A DNA stretch of 64,000 bases from Drechslerella dactyloides (lineage: Eukaryota > Ascomycota > Orbiliomycetes > Orbiliales > Orbiliaceae): NCBI GenBank assembly GCA_020064725.1, contig JAGTWJ010000003.1:1984001-2048000 (forward strand). Reading direction: 5' to 3'. This document shows, piece after piece, positions 21,803 through 32,474 of the stretch. The stretch's first letter is position 1. Each line of letters opens with the position of its first letter. Under the pieces are notes generated by a model. That model did no database searches, was not told the origin of the DNA, and was given only the letters and a program-made list of their open reading frames with translations. The position numbers were made by a program, and so were the translations under genes.

Positions 21803-23269
21803 GACCAATATTCTAAGTCTTGAGGTTTGAGATTGTCGATATGTTGGATGATATACCTAGATCTAGCTAGATGTGCATATGTGAGATTAATCATGAATAG
21901 TCTGGCTTCCGAGATCATTTGTGCCCGACTGATGTTGAGTCGCATTCATTTTGGAAAATCATGTTCGCCGATAGCGTTACCAGAATATACATACGTATAG
22001 TAGATGTAGGTTAATATATCACGATCGATTAGGCTTCAAAACGTAGATATCTAAATGTGTATTTTCGAAACCTCCAAATTGCAAACCATGGTTTGCCGAG
22101 TAAGACAGGTCAGCTGTCTATTTCGCAAGAGAAGGTTATATATAATTAATCTTCTCAATAAAACAGCAGCCGATGATTGCACCACTCTACCGTTAATAGT
22201 TAATCTTACGCAATTCAACATCACCGTGCGGCGCGATATCAGATCTAAATATCTCAGCGCCAAGACCGGCATGAGCCAAGGAGCTCCCGATATGATATAC
22301 TACCTCAAGACTGCCGTAGATTATATCGATTAATCAGCCGGACCATTGGATTTATAAAGCGTAGGTAATCAGATATGTCTGAATTTTATCAACTTCCAAC
22401 AGATCCCCAATCTGTACTTCGGATTATATAGACACCGGAGCTCCACAAATGATGTGTAACGGCATCGAAGCGACGGCATTCCGCATAATTATCCCGTATC
22501 ACTAATCATGTCCCACGCCACCATGGCGCCATCACCAGCGCAGGTTAACGACAGCTGCTCGAAGCGCGTTGCCACACGTTGCATTCTCGTGGACCGCACG
22601 ACCCGATCCGGAAATCCACCGTCCGGCACGGCATATCCGCTCCGCACAGCTCACTTTCTTACGATATCGATATCACGACTCTTCTCCAGAAAGTCCAAGA
22701 CAGTCTCGGCGAACGCTTAACACAGCTCGCTATCACAAGGGGACGGTGGCGGGAGCTAAATGCAGGCATGGCAGACGACGTCACTGCGCTTGGCGCACCG
22801 AATTAAGATGGCGAATGATTGGCAAGGTAGCATCGGTGCGCCGTCGTACAATGCAAACAGTTTAGTGGGCGGCGATCTAACCTTGTTCGATCGCATGATG
22901 CATGCACGCTGACATTTTTGCGATATTGGGAGACTCACGGATGGGGAATTTTAAGAACTCGTTGATATGATATGATGCAGTTCGGCGCTGCCCGGTGAAC
23001 ATTGGCCGTGACCCCTGTCGTTCAGGGTTCGGGATCATGCTTTCCTGGAGAAGGTGGATTATAAATCCGGGGCAGGTACCAGCGTGGGACTACGATATGG
23101 ATTGTAATTGACGCGGCAGGGATTGATAAAGATTTCAAAAGCGCCATTGCATTGGTCTTTCCATTGTACCTCTCGTCGGATACAAAAGTCTCATTATCTC
23201 GTCGTGCTCGTATTCTGTATTGTACTGTATACTGCTCGCTTCGAGATACTAGAAGACATTTGTATCAAA
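21803..23269. other. Intergenic, no supportable gene
   Basis: 1.5 kb, AT-rich on the left. Frames at 22055-22333 are open on both strands and look random. A stretch near 22508-22805 has some coding flavour but no consistent gene model. The right end is the promoter of the secreted protein gene. Confidence 0.5.
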
Positions 23270-24205
23270 ATGATGGTCCCAATTTACCTCGCCATACTGT
23301 CCATCTCGGGCCTCGTCGTCGCCCATCCCGCTGCGCAGGGTGACTATCTGGTCTCTCCCGCGCCCGGCTGCACAGAAACCCCACTGACTCCGAATCCGCT
23401 AGCCTACGAGACACCCTACGAGACACCATCACCGGTAGAACCCTCGCCGACTCCTGAAGCTTCCTGCACGACAAGCTGGTACGAGGCCTTCGTCACAGAC
23501 ACTACAAACCAGCGACCGGCAATCTACCTGCAAGTCCGGGCGAGCAATCCACTGATCGATGGCCGCAATGTCGTCCTGCGCCCCGATCTGTCGAGCGAGA
23601 CCGGTGGACAGCGCGCCGTCATCGATGCGACGCTTACCTCACCTGTGCTAGCGATTCAAATGCGCAATGGAACGCTGTATAGCGAGGAGAGAGACTTTTC
23701 GAATAATCTCATGGACCTCGGCCCCGTTGGCGGGTTCCGGAATATCACCTACGACGCGGCTACGTTGACGGGCAAGGCGGAGTTTATCTTTCAGAATCTG
23801 ACGGATACCTCGGACGCGGATTTCGTGAGAAGCCATGATATGTACCAATTGGTTGGCGGTGGCGATAGTACAGAATATGGTGAGTACCATTGCTGGATGT
23901 TCACGGGCTGTGGCTTGTAAGGTGATGCTGATAAACGTCGGGTGGCGCAGGTTTGTACTGGACGGTGCCGAATTTAGTGGTCAATGGGTTTATCGCCTGT
24001 CAGCAGAATGACACGAATGGCGCTTACTGGCAAATGATATATTACGTCAATGGTGGCAATAATACAGAGGACCCGGTTGGGTGTGAATATATTGGTCTTA
24101 ACGTAAGTTTCTCAGGGTATTCATCACGATATATAATGATATGGGATGGTTTCTGACATTTGGATTTAGGTGATACTCAATCCGAGCTTGACACCATCGA
24201 CTTGA
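23270..24205 (+). CDS. Secreted N-glycosylated protein, unknown function
   Basis: Three exons (23270-23879, 23951-24102, 24170-24205) give 265 aa. The 71- and 67-bp introns are GT-AG and in phase. The start MMVPIYLAILSISGLVVAHP is a typical signal peptide with cleavage near Ala18-His19, and it excludes the longer upstream frame. A Pro/Thr-rich spacer (TPYETPSPVEPSPTPEA) follows, then a globular domain of ~190 residues with at least five N-glycosylation sequons (NGT, NIT, NLT, NDT, NNT) and a few Cys. Conserved-looking parts are SWYEAFVTDTTNQRPAIYLQ, SHDMYQLVGGGDS and GLYWTVPNLVVNGF. No catalytic motif and no GPI signal. It could be a cell-wall or apoplastic protein; the family is not recognised. 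Confidence 0.78.
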
Positions 24206-24442
24206 TTTGGAGCTGAGTTGAGTTGATATATATATCGCATTTTGAAACGATGGCGCGGAAGTACAGATAGCTTGCGCTTTTTACCTTTTTATAGTCGAGC
24301 ATTGGGCGTATGTAGCGTGATCTCAATCCAGCATTTCGCATTAATTCTGTTGTCACCAGGTTACATTCTGGGTATCATTCACGATTTAGCTGTACAAACC
24401 AATGTTGCATTCAACGAACAAACGATTTCAAACTCTAGTCGT

Positions 24443-25553
24443 CTAAATCTGCCTCCACGCCTGATACTCCACCTCCAGATGCTCCTTCAGTTCCTTAAAC
24501 TTATTCCCAAAATTCCGTTTACACCGCCAGCACACCATATCTCCCTTCAGCGTGCTGCTCATCGATCCTACATCGGGAATCCTCGGATCATCTTCAGCCA
24601 GTGGAAATTCATCCAGCGGCACGAAGAATCTCGAATTGAAAGAATTGAAATGATTCTTCTTCTTGAGACGCTCCGAGTGCATGTCTTCCGAGATGACGTG
24701 AACGTGTAGATTCGACATTGACGGGCGTGAGTGCACGCCTATCCTGATGCAAGCCGCCCAGTCACGGTGCGGCGGCAGCGTGGATTGCGACTCCTCGGAG
24801 TCTGGGTCGAACCCTGGCTCGTCTATCGCGCGCTGTTCGAGGGCCTCGAATGCTTTTTCGCGGATCTGTTCCGTCGCCGAGTATTTCCCATGAGTTCGGA
24901 GCAGTTCCTTCGCGAGGAGCGTGCGTGTTTGTTCGGCGATCTCGTGGAGGGAAGAGAGCAGAGACGGGTTGGAGTTGAGGACTTCCACGGGGTGGAGCCA
25001 TGTTAGGGCGATGTCGCGGGGGAGTATTAGGGCGTGTACGGTCGCCTTCGGGAACGCATCTTTGATAACGATAAAGTCGGCGGTCTGGAGGAGGATGCTC
25101 CCGGAGGGCATGGATTCCGGGCGACTGAGATATGCCGCGAGGCCGGATCGCGGATCATTGTTGAGGTAGTATGAGTTCGAGGATCTTGACGGCGGTTTTA
25201 TCGGGTCTGCAGGCGGCTTGGGCTTCTTGGTCATGAGCTCGTGGACTGGATTGCAATGAGTAGCTAGAACTTCCTTATGATATCAAAGCTAGTACGGACA
25301 ACACCAACGTACAGGCATTCTTCTTGACCACGCTTTGGGAAGCAGATGTGCCCGGGGTTGACTTGACAGGCTTCGCTGTGTCATCTGGAGAAAATGTGCT
25401 CCCGGGAGGCGTCTCGGGGCCGTCATCGCTGTCCGTCGAGTCATTAGCGATAGGTCCCGCGGGCTTTACGCGTTTATGCGACCGTGGGTTCTGTGCCGGC
25501 TCGTCCATCGTGTGAGAGCGGGCATGTTTCTGGCCGCCATGGGATGTTTGCAT
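24443..25553 (-). CDS. HNT3: Aprataxin-like DNA-adenylate hydrolase (Hnt3)
   Basis: Two exons (25553-25313, 25245-24443; 67-bp intron) give 347 aa. Aprataxins remove AMP left on 5' DNA ends by abortive ligation, a nuclear repair role. The order of domains fits: a Ser/Pro-rich N-terminus with a basic KRVK patch, a HIT domain starting at TADFIVIKDAFPKATVHALI, the histidine motif in PSMSNLHVHVISEDM, then KKNHFNSFNSRFFV and a C-terminal zinc finger CWRCKRNFGNKFKELKEHLE (C-x2-C ... H-x3-E). In the HxHxH motif the first position is Asn here, while the middle catalytic and third His remain. The insertion between the HIT strands is long, with a RAIDEPGFDPDSEES segment. An internal ATG at residue 16 is an alternative start. 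Identity is strong. Confidence 0.9.
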
Positions 25554-26288
25554 CGCCGAGTGCTGACGCTGTGGAGGTTACTGGATCGTGTGCCGCTCAG
25601 ATAACGCGACTCGGCTGGGGAACGTGTTTAGTGACATCAGGCGCCACGAGTCGAATGTTCTCAGTAACGAGCCGACAGCCTCATGCGGTAACGACAGTGA
25701 ATCTCATCAAAACCGGGCCAAAGATGCATGCAGATGCTGCAGATAGAGACATGTCTTCTTTCCCCAGTTAACTCTTTTTACCACAAGAGACTTTCCCCAG
25801 CATTCTGATTCGCTAGACCTCCGCGTCGTCGGGAAGCTTCGATGGGCTGTGGACGTCGTCTAATTATCCTATTTCGAACGAATTGAACTTCTTCCAGCGA
25901 ACTGATTCGTCCATTCGACTCCGACAGGCCCCACAGAGCTGCAGAGCACATGCCGTCGATGCTGGCGATGAGGCTACCCAAAAGTTGACAAAAGCAATTC
26001 AGCACGCAAGGGCATGCAGCAGACGGAGTCCATTAATCGAGCTTATGGTTCCAACAACCTCTTCGACAAGGTCTATAAATCACAGGCTCCGACCCTCACG
26101 ACGGCCGCCTTTCCGAAACACTTAGATATCGTTAGAATGCCAATTCTATAGCTCAAGTGCAAGTTGTTCTACGGCTCAATTTTATTTGTACCAAAGCTCT
26201 TCTGCCCTGAGAAAATATACACTGCCCTGAGAAAATATACACTGCCCTGAGAAAATATACAGTCTTACTCAGACAAACCACCTGCGAC
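25554..26288. promoter_or_regulatory. Divergent promoter region with 3x20-bp tandem repeat
   Basis: 735 bp between the divergent HNT3 and Clr5-like genes. A TATA-like TATAAAT is at 26074-26080, and a three-unit tandem repeat sits at 26201-26260 directly before the plus-strand ATG. No coding frame of its own. Confidence 0.55.
26201..26260 (+). repeat. Three tandem copies of a 20-bp unit
   Basis: Unit ACTGCCCTGAGAAAATATAC, repeated three times with one mismatch (first base T in copy 1). It ends 28 bp before the ATG at 26289, so it lies in the 5' UTR or core promoter. Confidence 0.9.
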
Positions 26289-28798
26289 ATGGAGTTCGCT
26301 TTCAACGCGCACGGACTGGATACCGTCAACCAAGCTGTCCGCTCTTATGTCAAAGCTGAGGATGATGAAGTCCATAGAACCTTCATTTCTGAGAGACATA
26401 GAGCCCGCATGTCACAGAAGAGAATCCTCGCAGCTTTGGCTGAGAGAGGTGTCCAAATGACGTGAGTGTTGTATACAAATGCTTATGCATATACCTCGTG
26501 GCCTGGCACTGATAGAAATTATAACAGGCTCTCACACTTGAAACGGCTCTATGGAATCTGGGGCTTATCGAAGAAAAACCTCACCATGAAGCGAAAACTA
26601 TACGTTCGGAACGGCATCAGGAAGAGACAGAACAACGGGAAGACCGCTCACGTTGCGAAGCTTCGGAAAAGCGGCCGAAAGCTGGACCAGGACGAAATTC
26701 AAGATATCATGGCCATCAGTCCACGCCATTTCGAGGGTTCGTTCTATTTACTCAGACAATTAGTGACTTACGGAGTGTCTAACATTCTTTTTGTCATGAA
26801 GACGTTAAACCGAGCCCTGGAGACATAGAGTTCCTTACGCCTACCCCGTGTGCCGTCACTCCTGCACAGCTCAGCACCGCGGATGTAGATATGAGTGATT
26901 GGACTGGCGATATCGAGGCCAGCAAGGACGATCCTGAGCCTGGAACCATGCTTAACGATACGGAATCGGTGTTCGAGAATCGGATTGCCCACTCCGTCAG
27001 CCAACAGCCAAGCAAGATTGATATCGACGGCAACTTCGGGCGCTCACCTATCACCGATGATGACGGCGATTGTTTTGATAGTGGGATACTTCACTCCGGT
27101 AATGATGATTTCCACGCGCATACATTAGTCATCCTCAATTACTATGAAAAGGACGATGATCATTTAGTTATAATAAGGGAACTCTTCTTGGATTAAACTT
27201 ATCAATAAATGATATCCCAGAAACAATATTTTTAAGGCTTATTATATAAATGCCGATTTTTGAGTTCTAGAGATTTATTGATAGAGGCATTGTGCTAACA
27301 GCACCAATCAGACTGTGCAGATTCTGAAACCGAGAAAACGATTGCAGGTGGTAATCGGAGGCTACCGGAGCGACCGGAGTTTGAATGTACTACTGATACA
27401 GGTAGGATGTTATCAACCCATGGCCGCAAATCCAGAAGATACAATATGCGATTTACATCAGTCGCAAATCCCAATTAACGCTAATATTGTTGGTGAACAG
27501 TACCATATCCGGAGCCACACCGCGCCCCCAAAGAATGCAGCCAGTTCGAACATAAATCGGCACCGAGGTACGGTCTTTGGGAGGTGGAAGCTTTTAAGTA
27601 TTTCATGCTGATAAAATTTAGCCCGCTGTTGGTATATAATGACAGTGTCGAAGATTTGATCATATGCACACTTATTACAAACCCTCTATCCCGTGACACA
27701 GACTTATTGTCAAGGAATGTCTACTACTACGCAACGAATGGTCAGTGGTCTCTACCTACTCAAGAGTATCCCGAGAAATACAGACTTCGTCTTGCCGTTG
27801 AAAAAATAGCATGGCTCCTGGACCGACACCTTCGCTCCTTGAAATCATTTTATGACGCGTTTGCAACGCCGGCAGAGTGTCGTCGGTATCACGGGTCTGG
27901 CCCCGAAATATTGGAACTAGTTCCAATTTTCCAGGAGAAAATTAAAGAATCGTTTATTTTTACAGTCCTCACGGCATTGCTGCCTATTTATTGGACAGGA
28001 GTTTTCTATGTCCCGGGATCCGAGCACCTCAAATACGCGATGATGGACGGGTTTCCTTGCAGTCTTCGCGCCCAGTGTAAGATTTTTGATCGACACAGCC
28101 GTAGCATCGCGATTTCTTATCGGGATTTCAAAAATTTCTACAATGAATCGAAAGCGGACGAAAGCCTCGCCATCGCTAATATCTCTGAGTTTCAATTTCT
28201 GGCGCCGGCTGTCCATCGCTACGAGAGCTATCGTTCCCATTATCTAGACAGGCTATTAAACACTTACAACAGTTTCGACAACCTCGAGGTATTACGCAAT
28301 GCGCTCTTCTATAGCATTGAATCCACATATATGGCTGTTGCGCTCGCCGACAATATTGTAGCGGAAATCTTATCACAAATTGCAGGAGTAACGCCCGCGG
28401 GAGGCCAGGTACTCTACAATCCATCGTGGACAGCCTTCGCTAAAGTTTTTGACGCCCTGGAGAGAGCTGGCAGGAGTGGAAACAAGCATTGCCAGCGGAT
28501 TCTGGATGCTGGGAGAACTGGCGTTATCAATGCAAAGGAACTTCGAACAGAATACGCTATTATTCTGTCACAACGACACGTCCCTCCTGCCCGACCTGCC
28601 ACCCCGGATTTCTCTAGGTGGATGTATTTCGAATGTTTGGATAGTTGGATGCATTCTCAGGGAGCATCGGGCGAAGTGGACGGTGGAGGTTTCTGCACTG
28701 AAATCGAGGAAGTGGATATGTTGATAGAAGATATGCTTGGAGATGAGGTAGATGATATCGCTGGCCCTCTGGCAATCAAATCGACGGTGTTTTCCTGA
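26289..28798 (+). CDS. Clr5-like N-terminal domain protein, six exons
   Basis: Exons 26289-26461, 26528-26736, 26802-27098, 27312-27401, 27501-27567 and 27622-28798 join in phase to 670 aa. Introns are 66, 65, 213, 99 and 54 bp, all GT-AG. Three consecutive phase matches (1, 1, 2) link the N-terminal exons to the long last exon, so I treat them as one gene rather than two. Residues ~40-90 (RMSQKRILAALAERGVQMTL, then LYGIWGLSKKNL) resemble the helical Clr5 domain of fungal proteins, which ends in a W-G-L-x-K-N motif. The middle is acidic and low complexity. The last ~390 residues (YYYATNGQWSLP onward) look globular and are not recognised. If the third intron is wrong, the first part would instead end at 27196 as a 258-aa protein. 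Role unknown; nuclear location is inferred from the N-terminal domain. Confidence 0.65.
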
Positions 28799-29592
28799 CG
28801 CCCGTGTTTACAACGGTTTGCATGTTGAAGCCTGTTTGATTTTTGTCTGAGCGTGGAGATACCAAATAAAGGATGCGGCTCTGCAGTTGGACGTCTCCTG
28901 ATTCGCCAGCAGCCCGAACGGGCGAATCCCACGCTCCGAATCCCGCGGCCTGCATGGAGCAGGAGGCCGTTCGAGGAAACGATTTGTCAAGCCAAGCGTC
29001 CCGACCACACGCCGCAAGTAACAGCTGGTTCCGAAGCACGAGGCTTGCAAGTTTCGAAATTCATCGTCTGCGAGCTAGCCTGCAGGCACCGAGCCGGCTC
29101 AGGTTTGCCTGTCCGTGAGGCCCAAGGGTGGCCAATGCCGCCCATGGCCATGGCGCCCCAGTCGGTTTGGCGGGCTGGCGGCGGGTGGGATTCGATTTCT
29201 CTCAGCCGCAATCCTTCGTTTTCGCCGACTTGATTTCGGCTGGACGAATTGGGATGCATGCAAATATATTAAGAACTGGCGCCGTCCGCAGCGCGTTGGG
29301 GGGGAACTAGTCGTAGCCAACTCCTTCCTGCCATCTTCCTCCTGTTGATACCTTCCAATCCTCGACATCTCGCGATAGTTGTTGATATCGTTCACCTCGA
29401 CTCTACTCAGCGTACTGGTATACTATATATCGATCTGTGTTTCGAGCATACTATTACTACATCTCATCCCGATAGTTCCACTTTCCGCAATTTAGACCCG
29501 CTACAGGGAGTCCAGGCCAGGGCAACACCGTCCCGCCCAGCGGACCAGAACGAGGCTGCGCTCCGAATCCGACACCAGGAACATCCCGACCA
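28799..29592. other. Intergenic, promoter of the HSPA12-like gene
   Basis: About 800 bp. Several overlapping frames are open on both strands in a GC-rich patch (28870-29250), but none shows splice or domain support. The right part is pyrimidine-rich and acts as the upstream region of the next gene. Confidence 0.5.
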
Positions 29593-32158
29593 ATGTACTC
29601 CCCTCAACAGCAGCATGCGCACCCGGCCTTCAATCAGCAGCCCCTAAATCAGCAATGGACCGGCCAGTCGCAGTTCCAAGCGGGCTACTCGCAGCAGCCG
29701 CTGCAGCCTCCGCAGCCGCCTATGTCGCCGCCGCCGATGTCGCCGATGTCGCCGGGCCCCGCTGGTTACGGCAACCCGTATGACCAGAAGGTGGGATTCC
29801 CACCTCAGCCGATGATGCAGCAGGTTCCACAGCAGTTCCAGCAGTACGGTGCTGGGTTCCCGGCGCAGCAGTTCCCGAATACTGCGGTGGGGTTCAACGG
29901 GTATCATCCGCAGGCTGCGCCTGGGTTCATGCCGTCTGCTGCGCCGGCGCCGGGACAGGTTATGCAGTTCCAGAACTTTGCTGGGCCTGCGCCTGGAGCG
30001 GCGGGGAGGCATAAGATTGTAGTCGGGCTGGACTTTGGGACGACCTATTCTGGTAGGTACACATATCCCCGTACTTCCCGTCTGGATACATATCAATGAT
30101 ATCTCGCTTGTCTATGCTTTCGGGTAACGAACTGTGATACGGAACTTACGCTGATATGTTATCGATGATGTACAGGGCTGGCCTTTGCGGATACAACGCC
30201 CGGCGAGCCCCAGATCTCGGTCATCCAAAACTGGCCGAGCTGCGGCAACAGCGCCATCTCGCAGGTCTGCACGGAAATCGCATACACAGCCGAATCCGGC
30301 TCGCAATTCAGCTGGGGGTACGACATCCAGCCGAGCCTGACGGTGCTGAAATGGTTCAAGCTGTTCCTGGAATACCCCGACGAGCAGATCAAGGAAATGT
30401 GCGAGCTGCCGCCCGGCAAGACGATACTGGACGTCACGGCGGACTTTCTGGGCGCTGTGTATAGACATGCGATGGAGCAGCTGTACTTGCAGCGTGGACG
30501 GCCCGTTATGGAGATCACGCAGGTGGATTTCGTGCTAACGATCCCGGCTGTGTGGAATGAGCTGGCGTGCATGCGGACGAGGAAGGCGGCGGTGGGTGGC
30601 CCTCATAATAATATATTCGAATATCTCAATATATGACGCTGTATTCGGGTGCTGATTTTGCTTGCAGGAGCGAGCGGGGTTCACGAAGAACCATACACTG
30701 AACATGTGCACAGAGCCCGAGGCTGCAGCGTTGTATACGCTGAGGTCGGCGGAATGTTCAGCCAACGTCGGAGACAAGGTCATCGTCTGCGACGCCGGCG
30801 GCGGCACAGTGGTAAGTACTGACATATATCCATCTATGCTGCAATCTCAATGTCGGAAGGCTAATGTTATCTCGCATAGGACTTGATTTCGTACAACATC
30901 CGCCGCATCGTCCCGCGACTGGAAGTCGACGAAGCCGTCGTCGGCACCGGCGACACCTGCGGCAGCACATACATCGACCAAGCCTTCGAAGACTTCTTCC
31001 GCATCCGCATGGGCGAGCACTACGACCTGCGCGTAGCACAGCACCAGCGCGTCATGCGCAACTTTGAGGAAGTCAAATGCGGCTTCCGAGACCGCGAGGA
31101 CCAGGAGACCTACTCGGTTATCGTCCCGGGCAAGAACAACATCCCCGAGGCCGGTGTTGTCGATGGCGAGTTTGAGATCTCGAGGGCGGAGATGAGGGCA
31201 TTGTTCGACCCCGTTGTGGATAAGGTTATCGGGTTGATTGCGGAGCAGGTGAAGCAGATCCACCTCGTGGATCGGAGTCCTGGTAATCTGGTATGTTTAG
31301 GTAAATGTACGAATGGATAATGATTGGATCCGTGCTAACGCGATGTCTGTGTGTGTATAGAAAATCCTGCTGGTGGGAGGATTCGGGCAGTCGCCGTACC
31401 TGTACAAGAGGGTGTTGGAATGGGCGAAACCGCAGGGAATCGACGTGCTGCAGCCGGGGGATGGGTATGCGATTGCGCCTCTCCCTATATCACCGAAGGG
31501 TCCCATGCTAACTCATATGCGAATCCAGTGGCGCTGCCGTCGTTAAAGGCGCGGTCATCCGTGGTCTCGACCTCGCCATACCACCGCAGGCTGTGGGCGG
31601 CGCCGCCGACCCGTCGCGGGCAGTCATGGTGCGAAAGTGCAGAAAGCACTACGGAACCCGTAAGTCGACATCTCCTTCATACATAGTCCAGTCCAAACAC
31701 ACCTAACGTGATTCAATCATATAGTCATGATCGCCCACTTCATCCCCGGTCAGCACCTCGAAGAAGACGGCTTCATCGACCCGCTCACAGGCCTAAAGAT
31801 GGCACGCAACCAAATTTCCTGGTTCGTGTACAAGGGCGCGCCTATAACCGACGACAAGAAGATCTCGCAGCAATTCCACCGCACGTTCCGCAAGACAACG
31901 CTCTGGGAAGACACGCTCGTCGTCTGCGAGGACGACATGCCGCCGCCGCGACTGACGCCCCGCGTCAAGATCCTGTGCAAGCTGACGGCGGACATGACGA
32001 GGCACAGCAAGCGGATCTTCGAGGTGCAGTACGGGTGGTTCCGCAAGATTTATACGTGTGCGTACCGTGTGGACATGACGCTGCGGGCGGGGTATATGAC
32101 GTTCGAGCTGGTGTATAAGGGTATCAGTTACGGTGCTGTCAGCGTCGAGCTGCAATAG
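29593..32158 (+). CDS. HSPA12-like Hsp70-family ATPase
   Basis: Seven exons (29593-30052, 30176-30591, 30668-30811, 30880-31290, 31361-31464, 31529-31659, 31725-32158) give 699 aa; all six introns are GT-AG and phase-consistent. The first ~140 residues are Gln/Pro/Met-rich low complexity (PPMSPPPMSPMSPGP). The actin-like ATPase core then shows phosphate 1 VGLDFGTTYSG (~145-155), phosphate 2 CDAGGGTVDLISY (~333-345) and the adenosine motif LLVGGFGQSPYLYKR (~480-493). This is the diverged Hsp70 branch related to vertebrate HSPA12, common and expanded in filamentous fungi. It lacks the canonical substrate-binding domain and EEVD tail; the last ~170 residues are a beta-rich region special to this group. 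A chaperone or ATP-dependent scaffold role in the cytosol is inferred. Clients are unknown. Confidence 0.92.
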
Positions 32159-32474
32159 TGGCAGAATATATCGGGGCGGGGATCGGGCGGTGTCTTTGGG
32201 TATATATCATTAATTTCTAGTTTACTAATATCCTCTGCGTATAACGGTGTAGCTGTTTGGCATATCTGGCTTTCATGGAGGAGTTTTTTCCAGCTGGTTC
32301 ATGTACTTGTATATTCTTCTTGTCTACTTGTCTAAGCGTATATCCGCATTGTGGAAGCAAAATATATATCATTCACCACCTTGTGCGTTGCTGTGTCATT
32401 TATCCGCCGTGCTATACAACCGTACAACTTGGAGCTCTCCACCTCCTCCTTCCATCTTCAAACCTTCGACAACC
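32159..32474. promoter_or_regulatory. Promoter of the coiled-coil gene
   Basis: 316 bp between two plus-strand genes, with a C/T-rich run just before the ATG at 32475. No separate gene. Confidence 0.45.

Noticed and set aside
22508..22806. Possible small gene with two frames (start MSHATMAPSPAQ, end VTALGAPN)
   Set aside because: A start-like and an end-like segment lie in different frames, but I found no donor/acceptor pair that joins them convincingly.
28853..29348. Several GC-rich open frames upstream of the HSPA12-like gene
   Set aside because: They overlap on both strands with random composition and lie in the likely promoter.
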